This document shows, in pieces, positions 1-13,400 of a stretch of 48,685 nucleotides of DNA. Under the pieces are notes generated by a model. The model saw only the letters and a list, made by a program, of their open reading frames with translations, was not told the DNA's origin and made no database searches. Each line of letters starts with the position of its first letter. Within the stretch, counting starts at the first letter, position 1. The DNA lies in contig NMRA01000386.1 in NCBI GenBank assembly GCA_002633005.1, positions 211,373-260,057 on the forward strand. Direction: 5' to 3'. This DNA comes from Phoronis australis. Its lineage: Eukaryota > Phoronida > Phoronidae. Made by a program: the position numbers and the translations under genes.

Positions 1-1410
1 GGCGGAGCCCAGCTTTATAGTTCACATTGGGGTAACCATTCAAACCGATATCGATGTAAGTTCATGTATCTTCTGCAGTGTACGATGACAATTCATACTA
101 AGGGGTCCCTGCTTTGTTATTGCTTTCTGAATACGAGATGGAACTGGTGAAAAATCTTATATGTTATAAATGCAGGTCCCGCATAGACTGGATCAACGAT
201 CGAACGCGCACCATAGAAAATGTTGTAAATGTTAATGACACTGTCAGAGTGGTCTCTGCTTTTGGTGTGAGCCTGACACCAAACAGCGAAAGACTGAATG
301 GTCGCAGGTTTCGTTTTCGATTAAACAGGATCACCTGTGATTTTCTGGCATTGAGTTTAATACGCCAAATGGAGCACCAGTCCTCCAGTTTTGATAGTCT
401 CTTGTTTGTCACCTGTTCAGAACCCAAGATCGTCGGCTACCTGGGATACCTGAACTTTGTCTCTTGGGAGGTCGTCGACATATATCAGGAATAGTTACGG
501 AGTGATGACAAACCCCTGGGGAGTGCAGGCTCTCAATTCCACAGGTTGTGAGATTGACTGTAGGCCTACTTGTCTAACCGAGATACATCTGTCTCTCAGA
601 AAGATGACTAAAGTTTGACCATTTTTCTCTGGTAGACCAATATTTGAGAGTTTGTCTCGCAGGCCGCCATGCTATACGGAGTCTGCTGAAATCGGTCAAT
701 GGGGATGTTCGGTTCTTTCACGTTTTTTTATCTATATCCTCTCTGCCAGCAGTTAAAGTTAGAGTGATTCGTGAGGATGCGCCTATGCACGACATCAGAC
801 TGATTGGGCGGTAAGCCTAGTGGGCCGGGTCAGAGTGGTCTGTGTCTGGTTTGGGTATCGTGACACCCAGTGCGCATTTCCACACTTTGGGAAAGTGGGT
901 GATAACAAGACACACCTGTTGAAGATTTCGGCTAATTTCTCGGGGAGAGATATCGGACAAAACGTTGTAGAAGATGGGATGACTGACTGTTGTATTTCTT
1001 GCATTTAAAGAGTGAGTGTTTGTATAACCTCAGTCGGGGATCTTTCAACAAGCATTTCGTGATCATCACCGCATCCCTGAGTGATTGTGCCGAGGGTATT
1101 GAACAGGTTTGCTTTTCGGAGCACTGTGTTGTCTTGGAAGCGTTTTGTCACTTTCCAAACTAAAGATCTTGCTCTCGTGTATTTGTATGTGTTCTCTCTA
1201 GGATTTGGCAAATATCGCAGTGGCCTTGTCTGGGTCGGAAGAAGCAGTTCTGTTGCCGTATATCAGTCAATTGACAATCGGCTAGAATACGCAAGTAAGG
1301 TTTTGAGCATACTTGCGAAATACTCGCCCTTACACGCGTGATTTTACAATATCTTGCGTGACATTGATTTTGGCTAGATTCTTTGTCTACGGAACGCATC
1401 ATTGATATGC
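1..1410 (-). mobile_element. Decayed non-LTR retrotransposon, reverse-transcriptase part
   Basis: Minus-strand fragments in several frames look like LINE reverse transcriptase. Around 164-427 LEDWCSIWRIKLNARKSQV matches the thumb-proximal W-x-x-x-W-x-(I/L)-x-(L/I)-N-x-x-K-(S/T) segment, followed by LFGVRLT. Around 795-1004 a CPISLPEKLAEIFNRC-type stretch and 1005-1211 FNTLGTITQGCGDDHEML fit the region before the polymerase core. Frameshifts and stops break it repeatedly, and it is cut by the window edge. Family not assigned. Confidence 0.6.
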
Positions 1411-2229
1411 ATGGATACGTGAAATATAGAATGCCAGGCGAATCCGACAGATATAGTTTGAGTTGTCAGTAAACAAGGCATTAGGCGCTAATACAGAAAT
1501 AATGCATTACGAAGCCTGATGATAGGATCTCGAATCTGATTTTGAAATGCTGAAAACAATCCGATTTTATTCGAAGCTGACTAATAATCACATCAAATGA
1601 CAGACAGTTTTAATACTTAGTATTTTAAAGACGTGCTTGTAAATTGCCTGTTTTAATTAGATCTTCCTTTAAACAAAATTAAACCACAAAGCCTTGTCAA
1701 CATGTTGTTCATTCGTACAGTGTATCCTATCGCCGAGTTGTATTCTCTGTTTCATATGGTGAAGCCGGGAACACGACGCCACGATTGTTAAATTTGAAGT
1801 ATCTATATTACTTGGATGAACTAAAAATTTAAAAATCAATTTCGTCGTTCGTCTTATTGTAAACTTTGAGCGAATAACTCACTTGGGTGAGAAAATAGCC
1901 GGACTCCCTTAACGGTGAGTGTTGAAGTTGTCCCTTCTTCAAAGGAAATTGCACCATTTTGCAGTGGCTTTAAATTACAAAATGTTGGTTGTCTAATAAA
2001 CTAATATCCCATTTTAATATGAGAATGCCAAAAGCAAATCAGAGCTATTGTTTTTAATATTTCTAAGATCTTTTTAAAGTGTTGCCTCCAGACACTGAAG
2101 ACAGGCGAAAAGTACAGGCACTTTCCACTAAGGTGAAAAGTATTTGCCATCCTGGAGAAAAGTAACTTTCCAACCGAGTGAAAGAAGGCGCTACTTGTAT
2201 GGCTAGTTTTGTAGGACCATGTCTCAGTC
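1411..2229. other. Intergenic, no gene seen
   Basis: AT-rich unique-looking sequence between the LINE relic and the dispersed repeat copy. No exon with paired splice sites was recognised on either strand. Confidence 0.4.
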
Positions 2230-3050
2230 TGTGTATTTAGCCATTCATATACAGAACTTAAGATATTAACTTAGTGAAAGTATATATTTCTGAAAGTAGA
2301 TGTCTGTAGTATTTGATTTTTACTTCTACTGATCTGTCATTAATTGGGTCATGTGACCATGGCTTTTGGTAAAATTTAAGACAAAAGAAAAGTGCGTTCA
2401 TAGCAAAACAACGTGACCAACATGTATTTGATAAAAATCTTCAAGATGAAATTTCAAAAACGCTGTTTAAGTTTTCTATTTTTTTAATGATAGAATCTTA
2501 TTCAAAAGTAGATCATTTTACAAACGATTCGTAACTTTTTTAAAAAAACAAAGCATCAAGCTTAGTTTCTTGAAAGGTTCATATGAATCCGATCAATCAT
2601 AACTGACATATGGTGTTCCAAAGTTAGCCAAATTTGGATTTTTTCTAGGGTCCTTTGTAGTCTGAATGTCGTAGAAAGAACATCTTGTAATGGAAAGCCA
2701 CCCAGTGACATTCTTTCGCACATATGGCAGTATCGCCTAAACCCCTTGAAAGACATTTTTGAAATTTTGCAATTGTATTTACAGATGGATGGATTCGACT
2801 ACTGCTGTGGTTCGTAATGGCAATTTTTGTTGTTTTTTTACGTTTGCTTTTGTATCTTTGGAGTTCTTTGACAGATTTTAACAAATTTGACAAATAATTT
2901 TTAGAAACGACGACACCTTTCCATTTTTGTATGGGTTCAAGGTATTCTGCGCCATCTAGTGGCCATTTGATGATATAAACTAACACCTCTAGAAGCACAC
3001 CGTTTGCGGTGCAGTTGTGGACGCATTTCAATGCTCCGCGTTGCTCTTGT
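2230..3050 (-). repeat. Dispersed repeat family A, copy 1 (about 0.8 kb)
   Basis: Its reverse complement shares long interrupted identity with 35800-36240, 40075-40400 and 44050-44520, for example AACACCA near a CCAAATTTGG-like start, then GTTGTTTTGCTATGAA, TGGTCACATG and CCAATTAATG. An open frame inside (2645-3031) has no recognised domain. The element type is unknown. Confidence 0.65.
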
Positions 3051-4135
3051 AAATGGTGATAATGATATTATTATCTTGGAGTGTATGTCGTGTCCATTTT
3101 GTTCACGCTTCATTTAATGTAGCATTTCGCCCTGTTAAACTGGCTAAAAACTAAAATCCAATTAGGCTTTTTACTCTCATACGATGTATTCCATAATATT
3201 TCTTGTCGTAATAGGATTAGATCTCATAACCTTCAACCTGTCAAAGTTTATTGCGAATCCGAAAATGTCGCACCTACGCATTGCTATGACTTGAATTGTC
3301 GGCTAATTTTTCAACAATTGACCTGTTGCAAACTCCACCAACTTGGGTAATGTCGGCAAATAAACAATAAGTTTTACCCGGCAACGTGTTGTCGGCTAAA
3401 ATAGCGGCTTGGAAACGAAGGTGTGTTAAGAATGATTGGTCGGTTAAGCCGTCACTCAAACTCCTGGTAATAGGTCAATTTCAAAATCGGATGAGCTTGG
3501 TGATGCTTCTAAACCCAAAGCGTTCTGGTTGAGAATTCAACATTGACGGCTAAACAACGACAAAATGCCCCTTTAAACCCTTCACCCCGCGGTCATAAAT
3601 GCTGGAATTCGGTTACCAACAGTTTTGGTATGATATATTAGTACTTCTTCAAAGTTTTTGTGTGACGTCATCAGTGGATGCCATTTTCGACATTGTGTTG
3701 TTCTACACCAACTGCGAGGTGTACTGTTCGAGAAAACTGAGCTCGACTGAGCATTATGAGAAGTTGCATAAGCGGAGGATGCATCGATAATAGTCGGATG
3801 GACAATATTTCAATTTTTGCTTTTCCAAAAGACCCCAACATCGCCCAGAAATGGCACAAGTTAGTGCGCGCACCCAGCCTAAAAACAAACGATGTGATTT
3901 CAATTTCTGTATTTCTAAACTGTTATTGGTCAATTCCTCCTTATCTTATTTCATGGGTTAGTTTTGAGATCAAAATAATTTCGAGTATGGAAATGAAACA
4001 CCAGGATTTATGTGTTCATACTGCACGTCACACCATCTACGAAAAACAAGACGTGATGTGTCGTGTTCCACCGTGACGTGAACTTGGAATTTAAATCATT
4101 GATTCAAAAAGATTAAACTCAAATCTTCATAAAGT
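3051..4135. other. Intergenic downstream flank, no gene seen
   Basis: Contains several short open frames on both strands without codon or domain support, and no splice-flanked candidate exon. Confidence 0.35.
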
Positions 4136-4141
4136 TTTATT
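4136..4141 (-). terminator. Polyadenylation signal AATAAA of the substrate-binding-like gene
   Basis: AATAAA on the minus strand, 266 nt past the TGA at 4407, followed by T-rich sequence. It is the first canonical hexamer seen after the stop. Confidence 0.5.
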
Positions 4142-4406
4142 ATTGAACATTATTACATGACGAATAACATTTATCTGTACAGTAATATGTAGTTTATAAA
4201 ATCAAGACTTGAAACACATATTATAAACTCTCACAACCAAGGCAGTTTACACTCTGGGATAATTTCTAAAAACCTTCGAACTATGGCGTTAGTTTCAAAA
4301 CGACAGCGGTCTGCTGGCGTTTTTGCTACGGGAGTCCAATCTCGTTTCAAATGGATGCACAGAACGGTTCCTTGTTCAGAACACAGAAAGATTTTCTTTG
4401 CTTATA

Positions 4407-4438
4407 TCAGTTGACGCACTCAATAATTCCTCGTCCAT
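4407..4438 (-). CDS. Substrate-binding-like gene, coding exon 7 (last 9 residues and stop)
   Basis: Acceptor tgcttggttacag at 4439-4451. The phase-1 base from exon 6 makes Asp320, then GRGIIECVN and TGA. Cys327 can pair with Cys310 in the preceding helix. An AATAAA lies about 270 nt further on the minus strand. Confidence 0.75.
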
Positions 4439-7400
4439 CTGTAACCAAGCAAAATGTACAGAAACACAGAGAAAGTACGGCTGCTCTATAGGCAGTGTTC
4501 ACTGTGCCATTTCATGAATTACTTTCACAAGCACATTGAGTTAGTACAGTGTAACGTGTACACGGAAACTGACGAATGCTTCATATCGAATGGCCTCCGG
4601 AGTTTCCTTCGGAGATGAACGTTGTCAGTCCATGTGTCACGGTGGACTTCGTCCTCACGGCAACGTCGTATGAATTTCAAGCTGGGAAATTACTGGCTGC
4701 ATGTCTGAAGTTGACGCATGCTCAGACAACGTTCACCTCCGCGGAGAAATTTGAGGCTAGGAAAATACCCGCGGTTTTCCAAATGGACCGCGAATAAGCG
4801 ACTTTGAAACACTTCAACAAAAGTGTGAACTCGAGTGCCGATTGGATAATCTGTTCAAGAACGTTACTATTCATCCTGTAACCAAGAGGATTTTGCTCTA
4901 TTTTACTAAGTACGCAGACTTGTTAATAAGGTCATACATAAGTTTTAACAGGCGCGCGAAAAGAAAAGAATAAGCAAGACTGCTCACCGCGCACTGCAGG
5001 TTCACTCATGAGATTCATTCGTCTACGGAATGTACGCCGGTTCTATCTAAAATTTAAGCTTGTGAAGAGGGTCAAAACCTTTGCACGATGAATGTCGGAA
5101 AATGATGGGATCAAACAGTGTTTTTCTTATTTTCAGTCAACTTTGTTTTGTTTTGACGACCAGCAAACCCTCTTAAGCTTTCACACAGTGCTTCGGCGAG
5201 TACATTTTGCGTTCTAATTGTATACAGTTCCCACTGCAGAAACTTAGGAGTAGATTTGTCATTTGCTCTAAGATTTTGCGCATCGTCTGTGTGTAAAATC
5301 CTCCAGAGGTCGCTTTGCCAATCGATTGTTTCTGGTGTCAAAACTAGAATTGTTTGCTTTCTGAATCAAATTCAGTGGAACTCTGTCTTTTAGATTTTTT
5401 ACTGGAAAACAGGCGTTTGCACCAAAGCCAGTTTTAGTAACAAAAATAAGAAGTCTTGTACGTTTATTCCGAAACCAAGGAAATCGTGCCACTTTTGCTG
5501 AAGGTCGCTTTTGCACTGGTGCCATGAAGAAATCAAAAAATGTCTCTTAATGAATGTGCACCCACCCAGGCACGGTGCTCGTCTAGCACCAGGTGGGGTT
5601 CCGGCTATTATCCACTTGACGTCAGACCCAACTAAGAGGAGTCAAACAAGATAACGTCAAATCTGCGGAATTTCGAGAGCCCGCATACAGAAAACGATAA
5701 CGTTGGTGTTCCTGTGGAACTAAATTGGGTGCTTGTGAGGGTTACTGCTAGACATTGAAACAGAGGCAAAAGCTACATGTATCATATGCAATGTGCTGCA
5801 CTGACCTTTTACGTGTTTATCTTTAGCTTCCTTGCATATTTTCCTGAATCGGCCGCTCGACATAAGCTTCGAAAGACCAACATTGAATAATTCAGGAAAA
5901 TCACTATCCTTGCGCGACATCATGCCGTTTCCGCGGACTGTGCATTGATACGCCGGTCCTGAGGCCTTTTTTATTTCCTTTGTATAACCCTGCATGTCAC
6001 CGATTCCCGCCATTCCAGCGTCTATCTGGAATAAAACGTTAATTGATTTATTTCTTAATTCTTGCGTTAACCAATCATCCAAACATCTTGACACAACGTT
6101 TAAAAGTTAGCAAGAGTCCGTAAAAGCAATTGATGCCGCATATACTCTCGAACCCAGATTATATTAGCCTTTAGTCTGACTGGTCTGGCTCTTGACTGGT
6201 CAATGAAAGATGAGGTCACCAGGTGTATCATATAAGCTAAACACAAAAATCATGCTTTTATAACCATAAAAGGACACTAAATCCTGTTTTAACGATTCAA
6301 AATAATTATCGTTCTGTCACCTGCTAATGCATCATTGGTGTTCCAAGTTAAAGGCAGAAATCAACTAAAAACTAATACTCCCTTTCTCAAAAATTGGATA
6401 TTGTGGTCCTTGGTCGGTGATTATTTTCCTCGGATGCCGTGCAATTCTCTACAAGCGTAGCTCACGCTTGCTCGTTTAGCAGACTTTGTAAGGAGCTTTC
6501 AAATTTTCCTCCAAACTTTTGAAGATCGTCGAGGGCTACGGAGTATTATTTTGTTTCAGAGAACTGGTTGAGAAATTCGTTTAGTATGTGCTAATAGGCC
6601 AAAACCGGGTTTGGCGTCCTTTTATCTGGCGTAACTTGAGCTATAATCCAGACGATAAGCTTGGGGATAAAATATATGATCACCACGCCTACTGCTCACA
6701 TGTAACTTGAACAGAACACCTTGATTTTCTACAACTGTGCCGCATATGTTATCGTAACTCATACAGGTTATCCTAGAAAACAGAACAGCATGCATTTCAA
6801 ATCATTGAGCAGCAGCTGTATATCAGAAAAAAGGAAATGAAAGAACTAAGAGGCAATTAGAAATGTTGAAATACGCTTACGAATTTGATCCTAGCTACGT
6901 AGGTTCGAAAACCAGACCGAATGCTCTCATTTTCGAGATTCATACCAGATAGGCAGTGACCACTGTCTCTAGCTGGCCCAGTAGAGACGGTGTAGCTCCT
7001 ACAGGAGCTTCATACGTCGGAAGCTTTTCGGTGAATGACACCTTAGGATGCCGTCGGTGTGTTTAATTCTTTCCATCAAACTTTTTCTTCCAGCATTCCG
7101 TTCTTAGCCCAAAATCGGTAACTGGCTCTTTTTACACTGCGCAAGCCAAGGGATATGACGTCATACCACCTGTCGACCGCAGTGTTAAAATTAGCCAGTT
7201 TCCGATTTTCAAAAACTGAACGACGAACTGCTCGAAGAAAAAGTTTAACAACAGGAGTATTTGTTCGAGTTGGAAAGAATTAAAGGCATCGACGGCCTTC
7301 TAGGTTGTCCCTCTATGCACAAAGGTTACTTATAACAACGTGACTTTGGTTTATTAATCAGTGTGAGGCATAACTTGCCGAAAAGCTTACGGCGTATGAA

Positions 7401-10400
7401 GCTCCTATAGGAGCTTTACCGCTCTAATGGGTCAGCTAGAGACGGTGGTCACTGTCTACACACCAGATTGAAGTGAGTCTGGGTGCTGGACAATGTAGAA
7501 AAAAGAAGATGTCTAACCGATCTGTTCACTATGGCATACTTCAAATCTTTAGTCGTGAGGTAGTGCTTGATGTTGGTGGTTGGCAGAGTCTTATCCGTGT
7601 TGCGTTGCAGACATTTTTCATTGTACGCCCAACCGTCTAAGAAGCCTAGAGTAAGATTGTTAGAGAAGGTTTTTAATTCGATTTCTATCAAGTTCTTGGC
7701 TTCGCACAGAGGATCTCTGTGTTTTTATTTCACATAGTGTTTTGACCAGCGAACGTGGGCATAAGTTAGATTAGAGCAAATGTGGGTCAAATGGTGTATA
7801 GGGCCTAATATTGAAACACGCAGAACAAAACTATTGTTTCTTAATTCTCTAACAGACAAATTCATGTGAAGTAATGCATGGCTATTTGACAGATACCTGC
7901 GAACGCGCACAAATACGCATTTCAAGACGTGCTTCATGGAAAGTGACTAAAGCTGAAGACAGAAACTCCAGCTACGAAAGCTGAACCCATTTATGCAGGC
8001 TACACCGGCAAACCCGTATGGAACATGAATAGCAGGGAGTCGCGACGGTCTAGGACTGCCCAAGACCTTCTCAAGCGTAGGGAGACATCCACCAGGTGGA
8101 ATGAGGAGGTACGTGTAGACAAAGCATGGGTAGGATAGCGCACACAGGACCGTAAATTCGCCGCTGTTAGGGCAAATGATAACACTACCCCGGAATCTTT
8201 CACAGCAGCGAGGACTGAGGGGAACAAAGCCACTGCAGAGTATAGGCTCGCGGCGTCTAAGACCGTGAATCAACAATGGAATGCACTGTGCTGCAAGGCC
8301 AACTTCAGTGCCAAGGATTTCTGTCACTTCCACCGCGCCATCGACAAGAGCATATAAGCTCGCCGTCCGATGCTTTATGATGATGACGACAACATCCTGA
8401 GAAGCGATGAGGAACAAGACAGGGCTTTTCCTGACCGGTTCATTCTACAGGGTGATCACAACGATAACCGATAGCCACAGGAGAATCTTGTAACAAATTT
8501 ACGGCGCCGGCCAGAATACAATCCTCTAGGACCTCCGGCTTTTCAGCAGTAAATCGTGACGAAACTGTGAAGGCTGGTTAAAGATGACGATTGGGATTAT
8601 TCATTCGGCAAACACTGATCAACGTCGAAAATGGCTCTGTTGAGGCAAAATATGAATGTTTACTGGGTCGGCTTCACTGAGTGGGTGAACCAAGGTCATC
8701 ATTCGAGAAGCCGAAGGATTCATGTTCTTCTTGCGGCAGCTGGCAGGAAGGCAGAGGAGCGTCAGGCAGTAATGTTCTTCAAAAGCGTCACATTGTCTTT
8801 GGTAGATTATGCTGTTTCCATGATCCGCGTTAGCCAACTTAGCAGACTTGGCACAACACGGGCCTCTGCATCATTACTGGTTGCCCCCAGCTCAACACCA
8901 GCTGCATTGCGTCACCTGGTAGGTGTACCTAGCATCGCGGACCGCCGGACTAAGGTGCAACCTTTTCATGCAGTCATCATGAAAGAGCTTAAGACATTAC
9001 TCCACAGGCAAGAGCACTCCTCAGGAACTTGTGCCCACGCCCTCCCACAACTTTGGTGTGACGTAGAATGTCTAGTTGCTCATGGGTATCTGCCGCAGTA
9101 GCTGGTGCTGTCACCACGGCTGGTCAGCATCGAATTGCCGACTCGTCAACGTGGTTTCAACTGGAGGACCAGCAGTTTTTTCAGTCTTCAACAGAGAGTG
9201 TATAAATTGGCCTGAGGGCGCCCCAGAAACGATGTGTCGTGAAATATATTCTGGGAGCTAAGTCGGGATGATGCCTTGATAATGGCCACCGACGGCTCCT
9301 TCTGTCAGGATACCAACCGAACTGGCTCGGGATACCTGATCCGCCATAATGATCTGACACTTGCAGAAGTTTGTGGCTACGATGACGTCTGCAAGAGCAG
9401 CACACGTATGGAGTCCAACAAGCCCTTCTGTGCTTTTTGAGCTCTGCCCTGATGCGCCGACGATCACCTTGGCCACTGACTCGATGTCTGTGGTGACTGG
9501 GGTCCGCTCTGGTCTGTTTCCATCCAACCGGCTCATCATAGTGCCCATTAAAACGTAATGTTAAACTTATGTCATGCCGGTGTTGTTGAGAATGAGCAAG
9601 CAGATCACCTCGCCAGCGAGGCTGCTATAACAATGCCACTGAAGTTGTATGCACCTGACGTCAAGCTACTTGACCGCAATATTGTGCTCCGCACAACAGA
9701 ACAGGCGGGCAAATATTGCGAGGGCCTTTGCCTTCTGCGACAAGAGGTTCCCCTTATCCAGTCAGCTTCCAGCCACCGGAAATGTCCTCTGAGAAGACCT
9801 CACAGTCAGTTCACAACGGGAAGCATTACCCGCAATACCCTTCAGATTGTGCTCAGTGGGTGTACCTATGGTTACCTTTGCCCAACGTCTTCTGTGAACC
9901 CACTCGTAGAAGGTAATTCAGGTAATTTGACTAGAAACGCGCCTGAGGCGAGAATTCGATAAAAATTGTCTGGAACCAATATAGAATTTTACTGAAATTA
10001 AGGAAACAAACATACGCTCCACTCCAAGAATTGAAAGAAACGTTAACATTTAGTTCTCACGGTGGCCTGTGTGGTTTTGTTTGCGAATGCATTCGATTAA
10101 TTAAGAGTACGTTTTTCGCAATGAATGCCAATACTTTCGACAAGTTTGGAAGGCCTTCGGAAAATTTCAGATTTCTGGAATCCTTGTTAAAACGAAAACT
10201 TGTGCAGCTCGGTTTTGTTTCACGAGAATTGACATTAGCCTTTAGACAGAAATTTAGTCTTGTGTTCCACGTAATTATATTTGAAAAATAGTTAAATCTC
10301 GATTGAGCAAAAATGCAAAGTCTCTGAGAATATACACATTGCTGATAGTTAATGAGATGAGTCCATAATTCTTTGACTAAACCTTTATTCGACAATTGTG

Positions 10401-13400
10401 AAGTGGAGCGTGAGACCCCGTTTCTGTCCTACGTCTTCAGCCAGTTCCATGAAAGAGACCCCTGAGCTCACACAAAATGGTAAAGGGAGAGAGAAATAGT
10501 CATTCATAAGAAAAATGTCCGTTTGTGTCAAGCAAATCATAATTATAGCTACCTAGCGCGTTGCCTATTTGCAGTGACATTACCTTTATACCAGGACGAA
10601 TGGTTGCTTACCAATTTTTTTTTCATTGAATGCCTTGTAGTTGAACGTGTTGTCGTCCTTCCTTACATAAAACACGCCAAGAGATGGCTTCAAGTAACTC
10701 ATCGAAAACTTGAAAATGTGGATCCTAGGAACAGTAACGACGTAGTCTGCGCATGCGTCGTACCAACTGTCCAATAATCCTTCTCCACCTCTTGGATGCT
10801 CCCCTGCTTTAGATACATAACAGTTTGTGTAGGGCTCCCAAACGAGGCGGCAATCTATGCCAGCCGCAGCACAAACTGAAAACACAAATGTAAATTAAGT
10901 TGTGATTTAAGATTGTTAGTTTCGACTCGAGCAGTCGCAGCTGGAAACTAGGTGTCCACTGAACACTGGTGGATTTGGATGACGTAAATTCTTACATAAC
11001 TTAAAGCGTTACTGGCCGACTGTTATGAGAAAAAAAGCGATCACCAAAGACCACAGAATCAACTTTGAGATTCAGATAAAAAATACTATATGGCGTTGCA
11101 TTTCGACGAAATTTGTGGGTATACACTGTATAACAATGATTCGTTACGGATTACATACACAGAGAGTGCACACGAGTTTCGAAAACGCAAGAACCTCACG
11201 AATGACGCGCCCAGAAATATCTTTGGTTTTAAAGAGATTATCGCATCTACAAATTGTAAGTAAATTCACCTAGTTGTCAGGTGGCGAGACCGTCTCGTCC
11301 ACTTGTCGGCTCATCTGGAACTGCGAAACAAGATGTGAAAATCGACAACTTTTCGTAAGACCCTTCAAAGAGTTCGGCGAAGAGACCAATTCACGAGGAA
11401 AGAAAGCAGAAAATGTTATCCAAGGCGGAAAATGTGGCTTGGCAAGGCTTTTGATGCCTGATAATAAAAGATAATGTCATGTTTATTTCGTATCTGAAAA
11501 TACCGCACTTGTCATCGTTACATGCTGAGACAACCTGTCCAAATCTCAGGAGGATAATGCGCTGGTGTTGACTTAAATACCAAATGCACGCCAGAACAAA
11601 TTGGCATGCGTTTCGTAGAACCAAGAATGTTTCGAAAACGCAACATATCACTCAATACTTTGCAAGACATCGTCATGCGTAGCAAGCGATCAAATGATTA
11701 TACTAGTTTTGCTCGCGACTTTCTGGCATTTACGAGCCACAGATCCCGCGTGGCATATTGAGTCAAGTGTGGTCATGGCAAATGAAGATTTTTGGTAGCT
11801 GATTTTTAAATTACCTACCTTCGAAAATTAGGTCCTTGGTAAGGCCAGCCAGATAGCCATTAGAGTCACTAAAATAATAAATGATTAATTGTTGACGCTT
11901 AGAAATCCAGAAACAACCATTTGATCGTAGTTGGTGGAAGTGTTTTCATTTTATATCTCACTTATGACATCGTCAATCGTTGCCAGCATGGCCTTAAGCA
12001 GTGATTTGTAATCCTTTCTTATCCTGATTAGCGAAGAAGTTCAGATAACACTTGTTGAGTAAAAGTGTTATTTTTGGCAAATAAAGTGGAAATAATAATT
12101 TCATTTTTAAACGTGCAATTTATTGAATATTAAGTTTCCATTGGTATGCTGTGTGATGTCATCAGGTCCAAATATTGATGGCAATCAGGCAATTGTTACA
12201 GAACACAACTCTCTGAGGTTCTGTTGACAGGTTTTGAATGTTCTCATTGAGATGATTAGACTTTTCTGGCCTACGATATTTTTGCCTTTCTCTGCTACAG
12301 ACCCACATAACAATACGCCAATGTATTTAAAGACTTTACGATACAGGCAGACAAAAGTGGCCCAGGGAAATAATACTGTCTATACCACTTGCTTTGACAC
12401 AATATTTTACAAACCACTGCCCAGCATTCGCTGTTTGAAAAGCAACCATGTTAGACTGAGTGAGGTAACATATGAATATGCGTCTTTTGCAGGTTGTCGA
12501 CATCTCTAAATACAGTTGATAACATTTAACAATTAACTGGACTGAAACATGGTGGCACGCAGTAATGTTTGATACAAATGTTCCCATGTGAGTGAGGAGC
12601 ATACAGAGGTAATGACATTTCTAAGTTGTGTTAATATTGGTTTTTTTGTTATGCAAGATAGGTGATTTTCAGTTTTTTTAATCAGTTATCATTGTCCTTG
12701 AAGGTTGTCGTCTATCAGGAAAGTGTTTGTTCCATCAACGCTTTCATTTATAGGCTGTATTTAGTTGTCTACAGCATAGGTGGGGGCCCAGGGAGCCCGC
12801 TCCCTCCCCCCCTTGGCTTCCGCCAGCAAAAAGGAAACAAAAACAGGGCGAAGAAAAAGAGAGTTCAGTAACTAGGACCGGTAGCGGATGGGGTGGGGGG
12901 CTCAGATCCCAGATCGCGGTGGAATCGAGCTTTCCCTTTTTTTAGTACTGAACAGAAAGTCCACATCTTCGGCTCCCACAACTTTTGGGCCTCCTGTGCA
13001 CATACAATCGCGCTTTGCCCAATTCCCTGAGGCAACATATTGGGCCGCCTCCCTTATGGCATCCTACATGTAGATCCGCCACTGTATAGTACATAAAATA
13101 CTTGAATGCGATGTGTGATCTTGTTTGAATCTGCTGACAAAAGATATCATTGTCAAAATGTGGAAACAGAGAATAATAGCTTTTCCATTTACTTGATTTT
13201 CTTATAGATCCAACATTCACCTACTGATAATAAATCTTGATCCTTTTTCACTTTTCAAAGCTCGTTGTATACGTATTTGTCACAGGTATTATGCACGTCA
13301 ACATTAAAACAAATTTATCAGTAATTCGTATTTTTGATTGAAGAGTTTTGTATGTAGTATTATCGTGTTTGCGTAAAAGGAATTTAAAGTATTCTATTTA

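Noticed and set aside
5111-5525. Minus-strand open frames inside intron 6
   Set aside because: No domain, no paired splice sites, and exon 6 joins exon 7 in frame without them.
5720-5805. Read-through extension of exon 6 to a stop at 5720
   Set aside because: The GTCAGT donor plus the small exon at 4407-4438 gives a Cys-containing tail and a nearby AATAAA, which fits the fold better; kept only as an alternative.
7947-8417. 156-codon open frame on the minus strand
   Set aside because: It is antisense to the plus-strand LINE relic, whose frames show family motifs; the minus translation shows none.
8631-9101. 156-codon plus-strand open frame as a stand-alone gene
   Set aside because: Its sequence fits the post-polymerase part of a LINE and it is followed by RNase H fragments in other frames, so it is part of a relic.
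10667-10672. GTAAGG donor inside exon 4
   Set aside because: Using it leaves no in-frame join to exon 5 with a convincing acceptor and removes the expected FYVRKD ... KKIG segment.
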